DNA of 64,000 nt, taken from NCBI RefSeq assembly GCF_021272205.1, contig NZ_JAJSDX010000008.1, positions 62,001 to 126,000 of the forward strand, given 5' to 3'. Position numbers and translations under genes: made by a program. The notes under the pieces were generated by a model that had not been told where the DNA came from, made no database searches, and saw nothing but the letters and a program-made list of their open reading frames with translations. Below, piece by piece: positions 1 through 10,055 of the stretch (position 1 is the stretch's first letter; each line of letters begins with the position of its first letter). This DNA is from Pantoea sp. Mb-10 (GTDB lineage Bacteria; Pseudomonadota; Gammaproteobacteria; Enterobacterales; Enterobacteriaceae).

Positions 1-835
1 GTACCACGGTGTTGTAGGCGCGCGCCAGACGGGTAATCGAGTCAAGCAGGATAATAACGTCTTTTTTGTGCTCAACCAGGCGCTTGGCTTTTTCAATCAC
101 CATTTCTGCAACTTGTACGTGGCGAGACGCGGGTTCGTCAAAGGTCGACGCGATCACTTCGCCTTTCACCAGACGCTGCATTTCGGTCACTTCTTCAGGA
201 CGCTCATCGATCAGCAGCACCATCAGCACGCAGTCTGGATAGTTGTAAGCGATGCTCTGCGCAATGTTCTGCAGCAGCATGGTTTTACCGGCTTTTGGCG
301 GTGCGACAATCAGGCCACGCTGACCACGCCCAATCGGCGAAGCAAGATCCAGCACGCGAGCGGTCAGATCTTCGGTAGAGCCGTTACCGCGCTCCATACG
401 CAAACGGTTGTTGGCGTGCAGCGGCGTCAGGTTTTCGAACAGAATCTTGTTGCGCGCGTTTTCCGGCTTGTCGTAGTTAACTTCGTTAACTTTCAACAGC
501 GCAAAGTAGCGTTCACCTTCTTTCGGCGGGCGGATTTTGCCCGAGATGGTATCACCAGTGCGGAGGTTGAAGCGGCGAATTTGGCTGGGAGAAACGTAGA
601 TATCATCAGGACCGGCGAGGTAGGAGCTGTCTCCAGAACGGAGGAAACCAAATCCATCCTGAAGTATCTCCAGCACACCATCACCAAAGATGTCTTCGCC
701 ACTTTTCGCGTGCTGCTTGAGGATAGAGAAAATAATATCCTGCTTACGCATACGTGCCTGGTTTTCCAGCCCCATATTTTCGCCGAGGACAATCAGCTCA
801 GAAACCGGCGTATTCTTTAATTCGGTAAGATTCAT
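1..835 (-). CDS. rho: Transcription termination factor Rho (N-terminal 278 codons, cut by window edge)
   Basis: Hexameric RNA helicase that ends transcription at rut-containing RNAs. The reading frame runs leftward from ATG at 835 and stays open to base 1. It starts [15 protein letters not shown], followed by the N-terminal helix bundle and cold-shock-like RNA-binding domain ([27 protein letters not shown]). The P-loop [13 protein letters not shown] and the following [10 protein letters not shown] segment show the ATPase core. About 140 C-terminal residues of the usual ~419 lie outside the window. trxA lies upstream on the same strand, as in E. coli. I could not find a convincing rhoL leader ORF between them. 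Confidence 0.97.
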   Translation of the reverse strand, partial: MNLTELKNTPVSELIVLGENMGLENQARMRKQDIIFSILKQHAKSGEDIFGDGVLEILQDGFGFLRSGDSSYLAGPDDIYVSPSQIRRFNLRTGDTISGKIRPPKEGERYFALLKVNEVNYDKPENARNKILFENLTPLHANNRLRMERGNGSTEDLTARVLDLASPIGRGQRGLIVAPPKAGKTMLLQNIAQSIAYNYPDCVLMVLLIDERPEEVTEMQRLVKGEVIASTFDEPASRHVQVAEMVIEKAKRLVEHKKDVIILLDSITRLARAYNTVV

Positions 836-1181
836 AGTGATGGGTTCTTAAACTCGGGGTAATTCTCGAAATGTTTGTCGTGAATGGTATGGCAAAAATT
901 CCATGCCTGTTAATGGCTCTTTTTCGACTCTGCTCAACAGTTATCGTCAGATGTGGCGACAGGAAATGTGGAGACGGTCGAAAGGTGATGCCGAATGATG
1001 CTAGCCGTCAGATTGCCAAACCACGAAAACGTTCAAAGCGAGTAGGGTCTGACAAGGGAAAACTTTAGATGCAAACTACAAGGTAAGTGCGTAATGCAGT
1101 GTCGTCAAATTAACACGTCAAAAGGATGGCGTCCAGCAGTGGTGAAAAAATTCACCGCTGCTGGAAAACGCGGCAGCTGGC
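836..1181 (-). promoter_or_regulatory. trxA-rho spacer (rho leader region)
   Basis: A 346-bp gap between the trxA stop and the rho start, both leftward. In E. coli the equivalent region carries the autoregulated rho promoter/attenuator and the rhoL leader peptide. No leader ORF with an ATG and ribosome site could be recognised here. The only clear structure is the hairpin at 1133-1164 just after trxA. Its regulatory role is inferred from synteny. Confidence 0.4.
1133..1164 (-). terminator. Hairpin downstream of trxA
   Basis: Two 14-base arms (1133-1146 and 1151-1164) are complementary except for one G-U-type position and enclose a 4-base loop. It lies 18 bases past the trxA stop. The T-tract after it on the minus strand is short, so it may be a leaky terminator or an mRNA 3'-end stabiliser that still allows read-through into rho. 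Confidence 0.5.
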
Positions 1182-1514
1182 TTATGCCAGATTTGCGTTG
1201 AGAAACTCTTTCAGCTGACCTTTTGACAGGGCGCCGACTTTGGTTGCGGCCACTTCACCGTTCTTAAACAGCAGCAGGGTCGGAATACCGCGGATGCCAT
1301 ATTTTGGCGCGGTGCCCGGGTTGTCATCGATGTTCAACTTGGCGATAGTCAGCTTGCCGTCGTACTCATCGGCGATCTCATCGAGAATCGGGGCGATCAT
1401 TTTGCAAGGACCACACCACTCAGCCCAAAAATCAACCAGAGTGACACCGTCGGCTTTCAGCACGTCAGTCTCAAAACTGTCATCGGTCAAGTGAACGATT
1501 TTATCGCTGCTCAT
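1182..1514 (-). CDS. trxA: Thioredoxin 1
   Basis: Small cytoplasmic dithiol oxidoreductase that reduces disulfides in ribonucleotide reductase, PAPS reductase and others, and is recharged by TrxB. The active site W33-C34-G35-P36-C37 is intact, followed by the cis-proline segment GIPTLLLF. It is 110 aa with the ATG at 1514, matching the family (E. coli 109 aa). A TTG four codons upstream is also in frame, but the sequence TGGAGT lies at ribosome-site distance from the ATG, so 1514 is preferred. Divergent from rhlB and upstream of rho, the standard arrangement. Confidence 0.98.
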   Translation of the reverse strand: MSSDKIVHLTDDSFETDVLKADGVTLVDFWAEWCGPCKMIAPILDEIADEYDGKLTIAKLNIDDNPGTAPKYGIRGIPTLLLFKNGEVAATKVGALSKGQLKEFLNANLA

Positions 1515-1629
1515 GTTTAACTCCAAAAATTATGCCTGGCGAATTGGCGTAAAATAAACCATCTAGGTTAACTTTATTTCACCGGATACGCTTTCGTAAA
1601 GCGATAGTAAGCTGATATTCTACCACACT

Positions 1630-2922
1630 ATGAGCAAAACACACTTAACAGAACAGAAGTTTTCCGACTTCGCCCTGCACCCACAGGTAATTGAAGCCCT
1701 TGATACAAAAGGCTTTTCTAATTGCACGCCTATTCAGGCGCTCGCATTGCCTTTTGCGCTTTCAGGGCGTGATGTAGCGGGTCAGGCGCAAACCGGTACC
1801 GGCAAAACGATGGCGTTTCTGACGTCAACGTTTCATCATCTTCTCTCTCACCCGCCAGCAGAAGGCCGCCAAATTAATCAGCCGCGCGCGCTGATCATGG
1901 CGCCGACCCGTGAGCTCGCCGTACAGATCCACGCGGATGCGGAGCCACTGGCACACTCAACTGGTCTCAAGCTCGGGCTCGCCTACGGCGGCGATGGCTA
2001 CGATAAGCAATTGAAAGTGCTGGCAGACGGCGTGGACATCCTGGTTGGAACTACCGGGCGCCTGATCGATTATGCTAAACAGAACCACGTCAACCTGGGC
2101 GCCATTCAGGTCGTGGTGCTGGACGAAGCCGATCGCATGTTCGATCTCGGCTTTATTAAAGACATTCGCTGGCTGTTCCGCCGCATGCCGCCCGCTACGC
2201 AGCGTCTGAGCATGCTCTTCTCCGCCACGCTCTCTTACCGCGTGCGGGAACTGGCGTTCGAGCACATGAACAACGCGGAATATGTTGAAGTGGAACCGGA
2301 GCAAAAAACCGGCCACCGCATTAAAGAAGAACTTTTCTATCCGTCCAACGAAGAGAAGATGCGCCTGCTGCAAACGTTAGTAGAAGAAGAGTGGCCGGAT
2401 CGCGCCATTATCTTTGCTAACACCAAGCATCGCTGTGAAGATATCTGGGGCCATTTAGCGGCCGATGGTCATCGCGTGGGCCTGCTCACCGGCGACGTTG
2501 CGCAGAAAAAACGCCTGCGCATTTTGGATGATTTCACCAAGGGGGATGTTGATATCCTCGTGGCCACTGACGTTGCCGCGCGCGGTCTGCACATTCCTGC
2601 CGTCACCCACGTGTTTAACTACGATTTGCCTGACGATCGCGAAGATTACGTCCATCGCATTGGACGTACCGGCCGCGCCGGTGCCAGCGGGCACTCTATC
2701 AGCCTGGCCTGTGAAGAGTACGCGCTCAACCTGCCAGCGATTGAAGAGTATATTGGTCACAGCATTCCCGTGAGCAAATACAACAGCGACGCGCTGCTGG
2801 ACGATCTGCCGCCACCGAAACGCCTGCAGCGCAGCCGTTCTGGCAACGGCCCTCGTCGCGGTGGGAACAACAACAGCCGTCGCGGCGCCCCCCGCAATAA
2901 CAACCGCAAACGTTCGAGTTAA
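1630..2922 (+). CDS. rhlB: ATP-dependent RNA helicase RhlB
   Basis: DEAD-box helicase that unwinds structured RNA for the RNase E degradosome. Visible motifs: Q-motif near residues 29-35, motif I AQTGTGKT (53-60), PTREL (92-96), DEAD (165-168), SAT (198-200), and the C-terminal helicase lobe ending in HRIGRTGR. The tail after about residue 395 is rich in Arg, Gly and Asn ([11 protein letters not shown]), as expected for RNA/RNase E contacts. It is 430 aa against 421 in E. coli. gppA follows after 6 bases, so the two are likely co-transcribed. Confidence 0.97.
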   Translation: MSKTHLTEQKFSDFALHPQVIEALDTKGFSNCTPIQALALPFALSGRDVAGQAQTGTGKTMAFLTSTFHHLLSHPPAEGRQINQPRALIMAPTRELAVQIHADAEPLAHSTGLKLGLAYGGDGYDKQLKVLADGVDILVGTTGRLIDYAKQNHVNLGAIQVVVLDEADRMFDLGFIKDIRWLFRRMPPATQRLSMLFSATLSYRVRELAFEHMNNAEYVEVEPEQKTGHRIKEELFYPSNEEKMRLLQTLVEEEWPDRAIIFANTKHRCEDIWGHLAADGHRVGLLTGDVAQKKRLRILDDFTKGDVDILVATDVAARGLHIPAVTHVFNYDLPDDREDYVHRIGRTGRAGASGHSISLACEEYALNLPAIEEYIGHSIPVSKYNSDALLDDLPPPKRLQRSRSGNGPRRGGNNNSRRGAPRNNNRKRSS

Positions 2923-2928
2923 GCACAC

Positions 2929-4413
2929 ATGCTAAGCGCATCGTCACTTTATGCAGCGATTGATTTAGGTTCTAACAGCTTTCATATGTTGGTGGTGCGC
3001 GAAGTCTCAGGCAGTATTCAGACCGTGGCGCGCATTAAGCGCAAAGTGCGTCTGGCTGCCGGCCTCAATCGAGACAATCAGCTTTCGATTGAGGCAATGC
3101 AACGTGGATGGCAATGCCTTAAACTTTTTTCTGAGCAGCTTCAGGATATTCCTTCTGCGCAAATCCGCGTGGTGGCGACCGCTACGCTGCGCATCGCGCT
3201 GAACGCGCAGGACTTTCTCACTACGGCACAACAGATCCTCGGTTGCCCTATCAATGTGATCAGCGGTGAGGAAGAAGCGCGCCTGATCTATCAGGGCGTG
3301 GCGCATACCACCGGCGGTTCCGATCAGCGTCTGGTGGTAGATATCGGCGGTGGCAGCACAGAGCTGGTCACTGGCGTTGCCTCGCATGCAACCTCGTTAT
3401 TTAGCCTGCCGATGGGCTGCGTGACCTGGCTGGAGCGTTTTTTCAGCGATCGCCATCTGGCCAAAGAGAATTTTGCCCAAGCCGAACACGCCGCGCGTGA
3501 CATGATCCGCCCTGTCGCGGGCGCGCTGCGCGAAAACGGCTGGCAGATTTGCGTAGGCGCTTCCGGCACGGTGCAAGCTTTGCAGGAGATCATGGTGGCG
3601 CAGGGCATGGATGAGCGCATCACCCTGAATAAGTTGCAGCAGCTCAAGCAGCGCGCCATTCAGTGCGGCAAGCTGGAGGAGCTGGAGATTGAAGGCTTAA
3701 CGCTGGAGCGTGCGCTGGTGTTCCCCAGCGGCTTGTCGATTCTGATCGCCATTTTTCAGGAGCTGAACATCGACAGCATGATGCTGGCTGGCGGTGCGCT
3801 GCGTGAAGGCTTGGTCTATGGCATGCTACACCAGCCTATCGATCGCGATATCCGCACGCGCACGCTGCAAACTGTGCAGCGCCGCTTTGCCATCGATGTC
3901 GACCAAGCCAGCCGCGTTCAGCAGCTGGCAGAGAGCTTTTTCCGCCAGGTGAGCACCCGCTGGAAGCTGGACCAGCGCAGCCGCGAGCTGCTAATGAGCG
4001 CCTGTGCGATTCATGAAATCGGCCTCAGCGTAGACTTTCGTCAGGCACCTCAGCACGCAGCCTACCTGATTCGCCATCTCGATCTGCCGGGGTTCACCCC
4101 AGCGCAGAAAAAAATGCTGGCTTGCCTGCTGCAAAATCAGAGCGGCAGTATCGATCTGGCGCTGTTGACGCAGCAAAATGCGGTGCCACCGCGCATGGCT
4201 GAACGTTTGAGCCGCCTGCTGCGTCTGGCCATTATCTTCTCAACCCGCCGCCGCGATGACACCTTGCCCGCCGTGCGCCTGCACGCCGATGACGATGCTC
4301 TGCACCTGACCTTGCCCGCTGGCTGGCTGGAAGCGCACCCGCTGCGCGCCGAACTCCTGGAACAAGAAAGCCACTACCAGTCTTACGTGCACTGGCTTCT
4401 GACCCTTTCCTGA
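2929..4413 (+). CDS. gppA: Guanosine-5'-triphosphate,3'-diphosphate pyrophosphatase
   Basis: Exopolyphosphatase/GppA-family enzyme that converts pppGpp to ppGpp. The ASKHA ATPase fold is shown by the N-terminal phosphate-binding loop [13 protein letters not shown] and the second loop DIGGGSTEL, with an HD-like C-terminal half after about residue 300. Its 494 aa equals the E. coli length. It is directly downstream of rhlB (6-base gap) and converges with rep. The stop is followed by a GC-rich hairpin at 4418-4443. Confidence 0.96.
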   Translation: MLSASSLYAAIDLGSNSFHMLVVREVSGSIQTVARIKRKVRLAAGLNRDNQLSIEAMQRGWQCLKLFSEQLQDIPSAQIRVVATATLRIALNAQDFLTTAQQILGCPINVISGEEEARLIYQGVAHTTGGSDQRLVVDIGGGSTELVTGVASHATSLFSLPMGCVTWLERFFSDRHLAKENFAQAEHAARDMIRPVAGALRENGWQICVGASGTVQALQEIMVAQGMDERITLNKLQQLKQRAIQCGKLEELEIEGLTLERALVFPSGLSILIAIFQELNIDSMMLAGGALREGLVYGMLHQPIDRDIRTRTLQTVQRRFAIDVDQASRVQQLAESFFRQVSTRWKLDQRSRELLMSACAIHEIGLSVDFRQAPQHAAYLIRHLDLPGFTPAQKKMLACLLQNQSGSIDLALLTQQNAVPPRMAERLSRLLRLAIIFSTRRRDDTLPAVRLHADDDALHLTLPAGWLEAHPLRAELLEQESHYQSYVHWLLTLS

Positions 4414-4417
4414 TAAC

Positions 4418-4443
4418 GCAGGCTACGCCCCGGCGCAGCCTGC
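4418..4443. terminator. Hairpin between convergent gppA and rep
   Basis: Seven-base arms GCAGGCT/AGCCTGC enclose a second 4-base pairing (CGCC/GGCG). It sits between the convergent stops of gppA and rep. No T-tract follows on either strand, so it is a candidate bidirectional barrier rather than a canonical intrinsic terminator. Confidence 0.35.
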
Positions 4444-4494
4444 ACGCAGCGTCTTAATGCCAGGCTACGCTGTTCTCAACGAACCGGGCTGCGC

Positions 4495-6519
4495 TTACTC
4501 GCTCTTCTTTGCCTTCTCCAGCATGGCCCGCAGACCGGCTACGCGCGTTTGCCCGGTTTTCATCCGCTCTTCCGCACTCACCACTTTCTTCTCGCGCTCC
4601 CACGTCACGTCGTCCTGCGGCAGCTCCAGCAAAAAGCGACTCGGTTCGGGCCGCACCAGCTCGCCATACTGGCGCCGCTCACGGCACAACGTAAACGTCA
4701 GCTCTTTTTGCGCACGCGTGATGCCGACGTAAGCCAGCCGCCGCTCCTCTTCGATGTTGTTCTCATCGATGCTGCTTTGATGCGGCAGCAGCCCCTCCTC
4801 CATACCCACCAGATACACATAGGGGAACTCCAATCCTTTGGAGGCGTGCAGCGTCATGAGTTGCACCTGATCCAGCTCTTCATCGCTTTCACCGCGCTCC
4901 ATCATGTCGCGCAGCGTAAAGCGCGTGACCACCTGCGCCAGCGTCATCGGCTCGTTGAGCTCATCCCCTTCCAGCATTTCCGTCATCCACTGGAACAGCG
5001 TGTTGACGTTTTTCATGCGCATTTCTGCGGCTTTGGGACTGGGTGAGGTTTCAAACAGCCAGCTTTCATAATCGATACCGCGAATCAGATCGCGCACCGC
5101 ATTCACCGGCTCACGTTCGGTCAGCTGAATGATCTCATTGAGCCAGTGTGTAAAGCGCTGCAGGTGTTCCAGCCCGCGACCGCTCAGCGTTTGCGCCAGC
5201 CCCATGTCAAAGCTGGCATGAAACAGGCTCTTGCTGCGCAGCGTGGCCCACTCGCCCAGCTTTTGCAGCGTCGCCGGGCCAATTTCCCGCCGTGGTGTAT
5301 TCACAATGCGCAGAAAGGCACTGTCATCTTCCTGATTGGTTAATACGCGCAGATAGGCCAGCAAATCTTTGATCTCCGGACGTGAGAAAAAAGAGGTGCC
5401 GCCGGAGATGCGATAAGGGATGCGGTTCTGCATCAGCTGCTTTTCAAACACCCGCGACTGATGATTACCGCGATAAAGAATGGCGTAATCTTTGTATGCG
5501 GTCTTGTTCACAAAGTGATGGGCAATCAGCTCACCCGCCACGCGCTCGGCTTCATGATCTTCATTATTCGCACTCAGCACTTTCAGCTCGCTGCCCTGCC
5601 CCAGTTCGGAGAACAGGCGTTTTTCAAACACGTGCGGATTGTTGGCGATCAAAATATTGGCCGCCTTGAGAATGCGCTGGGTAGAGCGGTAATTCTGCTC
5701 AAGCTTCACCACTTCCAGCGCGGGGAAGTCCTGTTTTAGCAACACAAGATTTTGCGGGCGCGCACCGCGCCAAGAGTAAATCGACTGGTCGTCGTCGCCC
5801 ACCACGGTGAAGCGGGCCCGCGCACCCACCAGCAACTTGACCAGTTCATACTGGCTGGTGTTGGTATCTTGATACTCATCCACCAGCAGATAGCGAATGC
5901 GTTGCTGCCAGCGCTCACGCACGGCTTCATTGCGCTGCAACAGCAGCGTCGGCAGTAAAATCAGATCGTCAAAATCCAGCACGTTGCACGCTTTGAGATG
6001 CTGGTCATAGAGCTGATAGCAGTGCGCGAAAATCTGATCGCGCTGCGATTTGGCCAGCCCGGCCGCGCCCTGCGGATCGATCAGATCATTTTTCCAGTTA
6101 GAGATGGTGGAAATCAGCTGCTGTAGCAGCGTTTTGTCTTCCTCCAGCCACTGCTTAGTCAGGTCTTTCAACAGCGCCAGCTGATCCTGATCGTCAAACA
6201 GGGAAAAGGTCGATTTCATGCCCAAGGCGGCATATTCACGCTTGATGATCTCCAGCCCCAGCGTATGGAACGTGGAGATCATCAGCCCGCGCGCTTCTTT
6301 GCGCCCCAGCGTTTGCGCCACGCGCTCTTTCATCTCGCGCGAGGCTTTGTTGGTGAACGTTACCGCCGCGATGTGGCGCGCCTGATAACCGCATTCGCGA
6401 ATCAGGTGGGCAATTTTGTTGGTGATCACGCGGGTTTTACCGGACCCCGCACCCGCCAGTACCAGACAGGGGCCGGTGACAAATTCAACCGCTCGTTGTT
6501 GGCCGGGGTTTAAACGCAT
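4495..6519 (-). CDS. rep: ATP-dependent DNA helicase Rep
   Basis: Superfamily 1A 3'-5' DNA helicase of the UvrD/Rep type that clears proteins ahead of the replisome and works with PriC in restart. Walker A GAGSGKT (23-29), the VDEYQDTN motif [15 protein letters not shown] (motif III) and [15 protein letters not shown] motif V ([12 protein letters not shown]) are all intact. At 674 aa it matches E. coli (673). It is transcribed away from ppiC. In E. coli the ilvY-ilvC pair lies in this neighbourhood next to ppiC; here only 76 bp separates rep from ppiC. Confidence 0.98.
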   Translation of the reverse strand: MRLNPGQQRAVEFVTGPCLVLAGAGSGKTRVITNKIAHLIRECGYQARHIAAVTFTNKASREMKERVAQTLGRKEARGLMISTFHTLGLEIIKREYAALGMKSTFSLFDDQDQLALLKDLTKQWLEEDKTLLQQLISTISNWKNDLIDPQGAAGLAKSQRDQIFAHCYQLYDQHLKACNVLDFDDLILLPTLLLQRNEAVRERWQQRIRYLLVDEYQDTNTSQYELVKLLVGARARFTVVGDDDQSIYSWRGARPQNLVLLKQDFPALEVVKLEQNYRSTQRILKAANILIANNPHVFEKRLFSELGQGSELKVLSANNEDHEAERVAGELIAHHFVNKTAYKDYAILYRGNHQSRVFEKQLMQNRIPYRISGGTSFFSRPEIKDLLAYLRVLTNQEDDSAFLRIVNTPRREIGPATLQKLGEWATLRSKSLFHASFDMGLAQTLSGRGLEHLQRFTHWLNEIIQLTEREPVNAVRDLIRGIDYESWLFETSPSPKAAEMRMKNVNTLFQWMTEMLEGDELNEPMTLAQVVTRFTLRDMMERGESDEELDQVQLMTLHASKGLEFPYVYLVGMEEGLLPHQSSIDENNIEEERRLAYVGITRAQKELTFTLCRERRQYGELVRPEPSRFLLELPQDDVTWEREKKVVSAEERMKTGQTRVAGLRAMLEKAKKSE

Positions 6520-6536
6520 ATTGAAATTTCACTCAG

Positions 6537-6563
6537 TTGGATCGAACAAAAGGCGGCTATAAT
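6537..6563 (+). promoter_or_regulatory. Candidate ppiC promoter
   Basis: A perfect -10 hexamer TATAAT (6558-6563) lies 32 bases before the ppiC ATG. A TTGG-containing -35-like stretch is 15-17 bases upstream. It is read from sequence only, and the start site is not known. Confidence 0.5.
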
Positions 6564-6595
6564 GCGCCGCACATTATACATAGCGAGACCTCAAG

Positions 6596-6877
6596 ATGGC
6601 GAAAACAGCGGCAGCTTTACATATCCTCGTGAAACAGGAAGCACAGGCCAACGCGCTGCTGGCGCAGCTGGAGAAGGGCGCCAACTTTCAACAGTTGGCC
6701 AAAAAGCACTCTACCTGCCCGTCAGGACGCAACGGCGGTGATTTAGGTGAGTTTCGTAAGGGTCAAATGGTGCCCGCCTTTGATAAGGCGGTGTTTACCT
6801 GCCCGTTGCTGCAACCTTATGGACCGGTAAAAACCGCCTTTGGCTATCACATCATTAAAGTGCTGTGGCGCACCTGA
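6596..6877 (+). CDS. ppiC: Peptidyl-prolyl cis-trans isomerase C (parvulin)
   Basis: 93-aa single-domain cytoplasmic parvulin that catalyses proline isomerisation. Parvulin signatures are clear: AAALHILV at the N-terminus, [27 protein letters not shown], and the terminal [11 protein letters not shown]. Its stop codon (6875-6877) touches the stop of the convergent yhjG (6878-6880) with no base between, forming the palindrome TGATCA. Confidence 0.97.
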   Translation: MAKTAAALHILVKQEAQANALLAQLEKGANFQQLAKKHSTCPSGRNGGDLGEFRKGQMVPAFDKAVFTCPLLQPYGPVKTAFGYHIIKVLWRT

Positions 6878-8938
6878 TCACTTCTGATTTTTCATCTGCT
6901 GCAGTACGCGACTGCACTGGTTATCATCCGTATCGCTGGGCGAAATCAGCGCCAGCAGCGCCGCCGCGGGCGTCAGGACCGTGCCCAGCGCCACGGCAGC
7001 GGCACCGCGTGCCAGCAACGGCCCGGTTTTCACGCCAGCATCGGGATTTTTAAAGGTGCCGCGCACATACAGCGGCGAGCGCAGTGTGATAACACGCACG
7101 CCTTTGCTTTCGGGATTGACGGTTAAATCCAGCCGCTCACTGGCAAAATTGGCGTTGCCAGATACGTTGATCACGGCGTTTTCCGTATCAAACACGAAGA
7201 TGCGCGGCGTGGCCACGCCCTGACGCACATTCAGGTCGGTGGCGGCGCAGTTAATGCGTACCTCGTCATCCCCGAACAGTTTGCCGACGATGTAGTTGCC
7301 CACATTCAGGCCGGCAATCTCCATCAGGCTGCGACTAATCAGCCCGTCGTTCATTAATAGCTTGAGCTCGCCGTTGCTGGTGCCGAGCAGATCGGCGACG
7401 GAGTTGCCGCTTCCGCTCAGGCTGGCATCACCGTTGAGCTGCCCCAGGCTGCGCTGCATCGCCGTGACACCCGGGAACAATTGACGCAGTTGCAGCTTAC
7501 GTGCGTGCAGATCCGCGCGACCCCGCATCGGCGAGCGATCGCCCTCCAGCCGAATAGTGGTATTGATGCTGCCGCCCGCCATGCCAAAGCGCAGCGGATC
7601 GAGCAGCAGCGTGCTGTCCTTCAACTGCAGATGGGTATACAGATCGCTCAGAGGCAGCTTACTGCTGTGCTCAATGCGTTTGCCGCTGAATTTTACGTCG
7701 GCGTCCATCGCGCCCCAGCTTTGGGTTTCGAAGCGGTCATGTGGCAGTACGCGGTCCGCAGGCTGCGCCGCCGCTTCGCCGCGCTGTGCTTTCGCGCGCT
7801 GCGTTTGTTCGCTGCCCTTGCCGGAATTTACGCCAATCAGCGGCCCCAAATCAGCCATTCTCAGCTGATCCGAGCGCAGCTCGCCCGTGAGCAGAGGACG
7901 CGGTTTGCCCTGGCGATACGCCAGCGAGCCATGAATATCGCTGTCGCCAATATGCCCGTTGAAATTCTCATAGCGGAAAAGCGCGCCTTTCTGATCATTA
8001 AAGCGGGCAATCAGATGGCCGTCGGTTTCATAAGGCGGCGTGTCGGGCAGCAGCACGCCGGTGAGGCCATACAAATTGGCCAGCGTGTCACCCGAAAAGC
8101 GCAGACGCACATTCAATCCACCGAGGTTCAGCGGATCTTGCAGCGTACCGGCGGCGCGCACGCGCGTGGTGCCGTTACGCACATCAAACTGCAGCGGGAA
8201 CGGCGTGGTTTGACTGCGCAACGACAGCATGCCCCCGATCTTGCCTTCCCCGCTCAGCGTTTGCTGGTTGTACGTGCCCTTGGCCTGCCAGCCAAACACA
8301 AAATCGCCCGCCCCCTTCTGTTGGTCGTCTCCGCCCGCCACTTGGCCATAAGGCACCGGCTTGCCGAGCGGATTGATCTGCACGGTCACATCCGCGTTAT
8401 TGACCGCATCGCGATAGCGCACTTGCCCCTGGTCAAACAGCACATTATCGAGGCGGAATGACCATGCGGAGGGGGCCGCGTTGGGATCGCTGTTTTCACT
8501 GCTGGCGAGGGTAAAGGTCCAATTGTTTTTTTTATCGGCGGTCTGCACCAGTCGCGCGTCCGGCTGCTGCAATTTTATCCACGGCAGGTAGAGTTCTTTA
8601 TGCAGTAACGCCAGCGGCGCCAGGGTGGCATCAGCACGTTGCAGATGGACCATGGTGACATCGGGCACGCCGGGGGGATTGCCCAGCATAATGTCTTCGG
8701 CATGAATGTACGGCCAAGGCACCCAACTCCGCCAGCCATGCTCTTCGCGGTTTCGCGCCCAGTTAACGCCCAGATCGCCGCGAATCGCGAAAGGTCGATT
8801 CAGCTCTGCGGAAACTTTTTGATTGATGGTGGGTTTTAGGCGATTCCAGTCAAACGTCGCAATAACGATGGCGAGTATTACCACCAGCAACGCAATAATG
8901 CCCGCCGTTATGCTGACTATTTTTCCCGTACGCGACAT
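6878..8938 (-). CDS. yhjG: AsmA-family inner-membrane protein YhjG
   Basis: 686-aa protein with one N-terminal membrane anchor (IVSITAGIIALLVVILAIVI) followed by a large periplasmic AsmA-like domain. The family's C-terminal signature, around NGELKLLMNDGLI and VNPESKGVRVITLRSPL, is present. AsmA-type proteins are bridge-like lipid-transfer proteins thought to affect phospholipid transport and envelope homeostasis; the exact role of YhjG is not settled. The length matches E. coli YhjG. As in E. coli it lies beside pdeH and kdgK, but here it abuts ppiC. Confidence 0.9.
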   Translation of the reverse strand: MSRTGKIVSITAGIIALLVVILAIVIATFDWNRLKPTINQKVSAELNRPFAIRGDLGVNWARNREEHGWRSWVPWPYIHAEDIMLGNPPGVPDVTMVHLQRADATLAPLALLHKELYLPWIKLQQPDARLVQTADKKNNWTFTLASSENSDPNAAPSAWSFRLDNVLFDQGQVRYRDAVNNADVTVQINPLGKPVPYGQVAGGDDQQKGAGDFVFGWQAKGTYNQQTLSGEGKIGGMLSLRSQTTPFPLQFDVRNGTTRVRAAGTLQDPLNLGGLNVRLRFSGDTLANLYGLTGVLLPDTPPYETDGHLIARFNDQKGALFRYENFNGHIGDSDIHGSLAYRQGKPRPLLTGELRSDQLRMADLGPLIGVNSGKGSEQTQRAKAQRGEAAAQPADRVLPHDRFETQSWGAMDADVKFSGKRIEHSSKLPLSDLYTHLQLKDSTLLLDPLRFGMAGGSINTTIRLEGDRSPMRGRADLHARKLQLRQLFPGVTAMQRSLGQLNGDASLSGSGNSVADLLGTSNGELKLLMNDGLISRSLMEIAGLNVGNYIVGKLFGDDEVRINCAATDLNVRQGVATPRIFVFDTENAVINVSGNANFASERLDLTVNPESKGVRVITLRSPLYVRGTFKNPDAGVKTGPLLARGAAAVALGTVLTPAAALLALISPSDTDDNQCSRVLQQMKNQK

Positions 8939-9000
8939 GCTGCTTCCTCCTTGGCCATAGCGTCTCTGTTAACTGTAGTCGAGACGCCTGCGCTTGGGAT

Positions 9001-9774
9001 TTAGCAGAGCGCGAGTACCAGCGTTTCCAGCTCAGAAAACGGCTGTGGGCGTGAGAAATAGTAGCCTTGCGCCGCCATCGCCGGTGAAGAGCAGACATGT
9101 TGCCACTCCTCTTCGGTCTCTACACCCTCGACGATCACGCCGTTACAGTAGCGATTAATCAGCGTCAGCAGCATGGAAAACAGCGAGCGGCCTTCATCGG
9201 TCGCGCGCAGCAGCATGAAAAGCTCGCGTGAGAGTTTGATGTAGTCGTAGCGCAATTCCGTGAGCGCCGAAAAGTTCGCCATCCCGGAACCAAAATCGTC
9301 CAGCCACAGCGGCCCCAGCTCGGGCATCTGCGCGACCATCTCTTCCTGGGGCAGCGCATGGTGTTCCGTTAACTCAAAGCGCACCCATGGGAGCTGCGTA
9401 ATTCGCGCACGGATCGCCTGATGATGCTGGATGGCCATCAGCGTCGGCCCGTCAATATTCACCGACGCCACCAGCTGATGCGTAATAAAGAACGCGGCGT
9501 GCTGCCACAGCAGTTGCAGCTGTTCCTCAACGATACTCAGCCGTTGTGCAATCGTCAGGGCGTCAAAATAGGCTTCAGGCGACAGGGATTTTCCGGGTGC
9601 GCCAGGATGGCTCACCGACGTGAGCAATTCAATGGCCAGCAAGCGACCGGAAACCTGGTAAATGGGCTGGAAGGTATAGAATCGTTGGCACTGCTGCCAG
9701 AAGCGACGCGTCTCCCTTTGTTGCTCCAGTTCAAATGTCACAGGCAGCCGATGACGCAGATTCTTCATCACCAT
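9001..9774 (-). CDS. pdeH: Cyclic di-GMP phosphodiesterase PdeH
   Basis: EAL-domain enzyme that hydrolyses c-di-GMP to pGpG; in E. coli (YhjH) it keeps c-di-GMP low and so favours motility over cellulose and curli. The 257-aa protein is a stand-alone EAL domain whose signature reads ELL (49-51), as in E. coli PdeH. The catalytic segments NIDGPTL, RFELTEH, LDDFGSG and IVEGVETEEEW are intact. AGGA lies 8 bases before the first ATG (9774); a second ATG at 9768 is possible. No convincing sigma-28 promoter with correct spacing was found upstream. It sits near pdeK and the bcs operons. Confidence 0.93.
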   Translation of the reverse strand: MVMKNLRHRLPVTFELEQQRETRRFWQQCQRFYTFQPIYQVSGRLLAIELLTSVSHPGAPGKSLSPEAYFDALTIAQRLSIVEEQLQLLWQHAAFFITHQLVASVNIDGPTLMAIQHHQAIRARITQLPWVRFELTEHHALPQEEMVAQMPELGPLWLDDFGSGMANFSALTELRYDYIKLSRELFMLLRATDEGRSLFSMLLTLINRYCNGVIVEGVETEEEWQHVCSSPAMAAQGYYFSRPQPFSELETLVLALC

Positions 9775-9970
9775 GGTTTTTTCCTGATAGGTGGAGGGTT
9801 GCCTGCAAAGCGTATCTTAGCGGCAAGTTCCGGCTTATACCGGATAACTGATTAACCAAAGCGACCACAGGGCTGTTGAGTTTAGCAGCGTGATACACCG
9901 CTAATCGCTGAATAAGGCCCCACTTTTTCCGTTAAATCGCTGCTATACGCCGAAATTGCCACCTTAAGTT

Positions 9971-9993
9971 AAATTAAAACACCGTTTTAAATA
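9971..9993 (+). promoter_or_regulatory. KdgR-box-like operator upstream of kdgK
   Basis: A palindrome of 7-base arms TTAAAAC/GTTTTAA with a 3-base spacer (9974-9990), flanked by A/T, lies 63 bases before kdgK. It fits the known KdgR box pattern of AAA and TTT blocks six bases apart. KdgR is the IclR-type repressor of ketodeoxygluconate genes, including kdgK. A TTGACA hexamer follows at 9997-10002. The assignment rests on pattern match and context. Confidence 0.65.
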
Positions 9994-10055
9994 TTATTGA
10001 CAGCTGCCATACCAGACGCGAGACTCGGAGCAGACTTCATCAGGGGCCACGGACC

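Noticed and set aside
836..1181. rhoL leader peptide
   Set aside because: No ATG-initiated short frame resembling the E. coli leader could be found on the minus strand.
7481..8461. Long open frame (326 codons) on the plus strand
   Set aside because: It lies wholly opposite yhjG, has atypical composition (Arg/Ala/Gln-rich) and no ribosome site. It is an antisense shadow of a GC-rich gene.
9775..9960. Flagellar sigma-28 promoter for pdeH
   Set aside because: GCCGCTAA-like sequence exists, but no TAAA box is at the required spacing.
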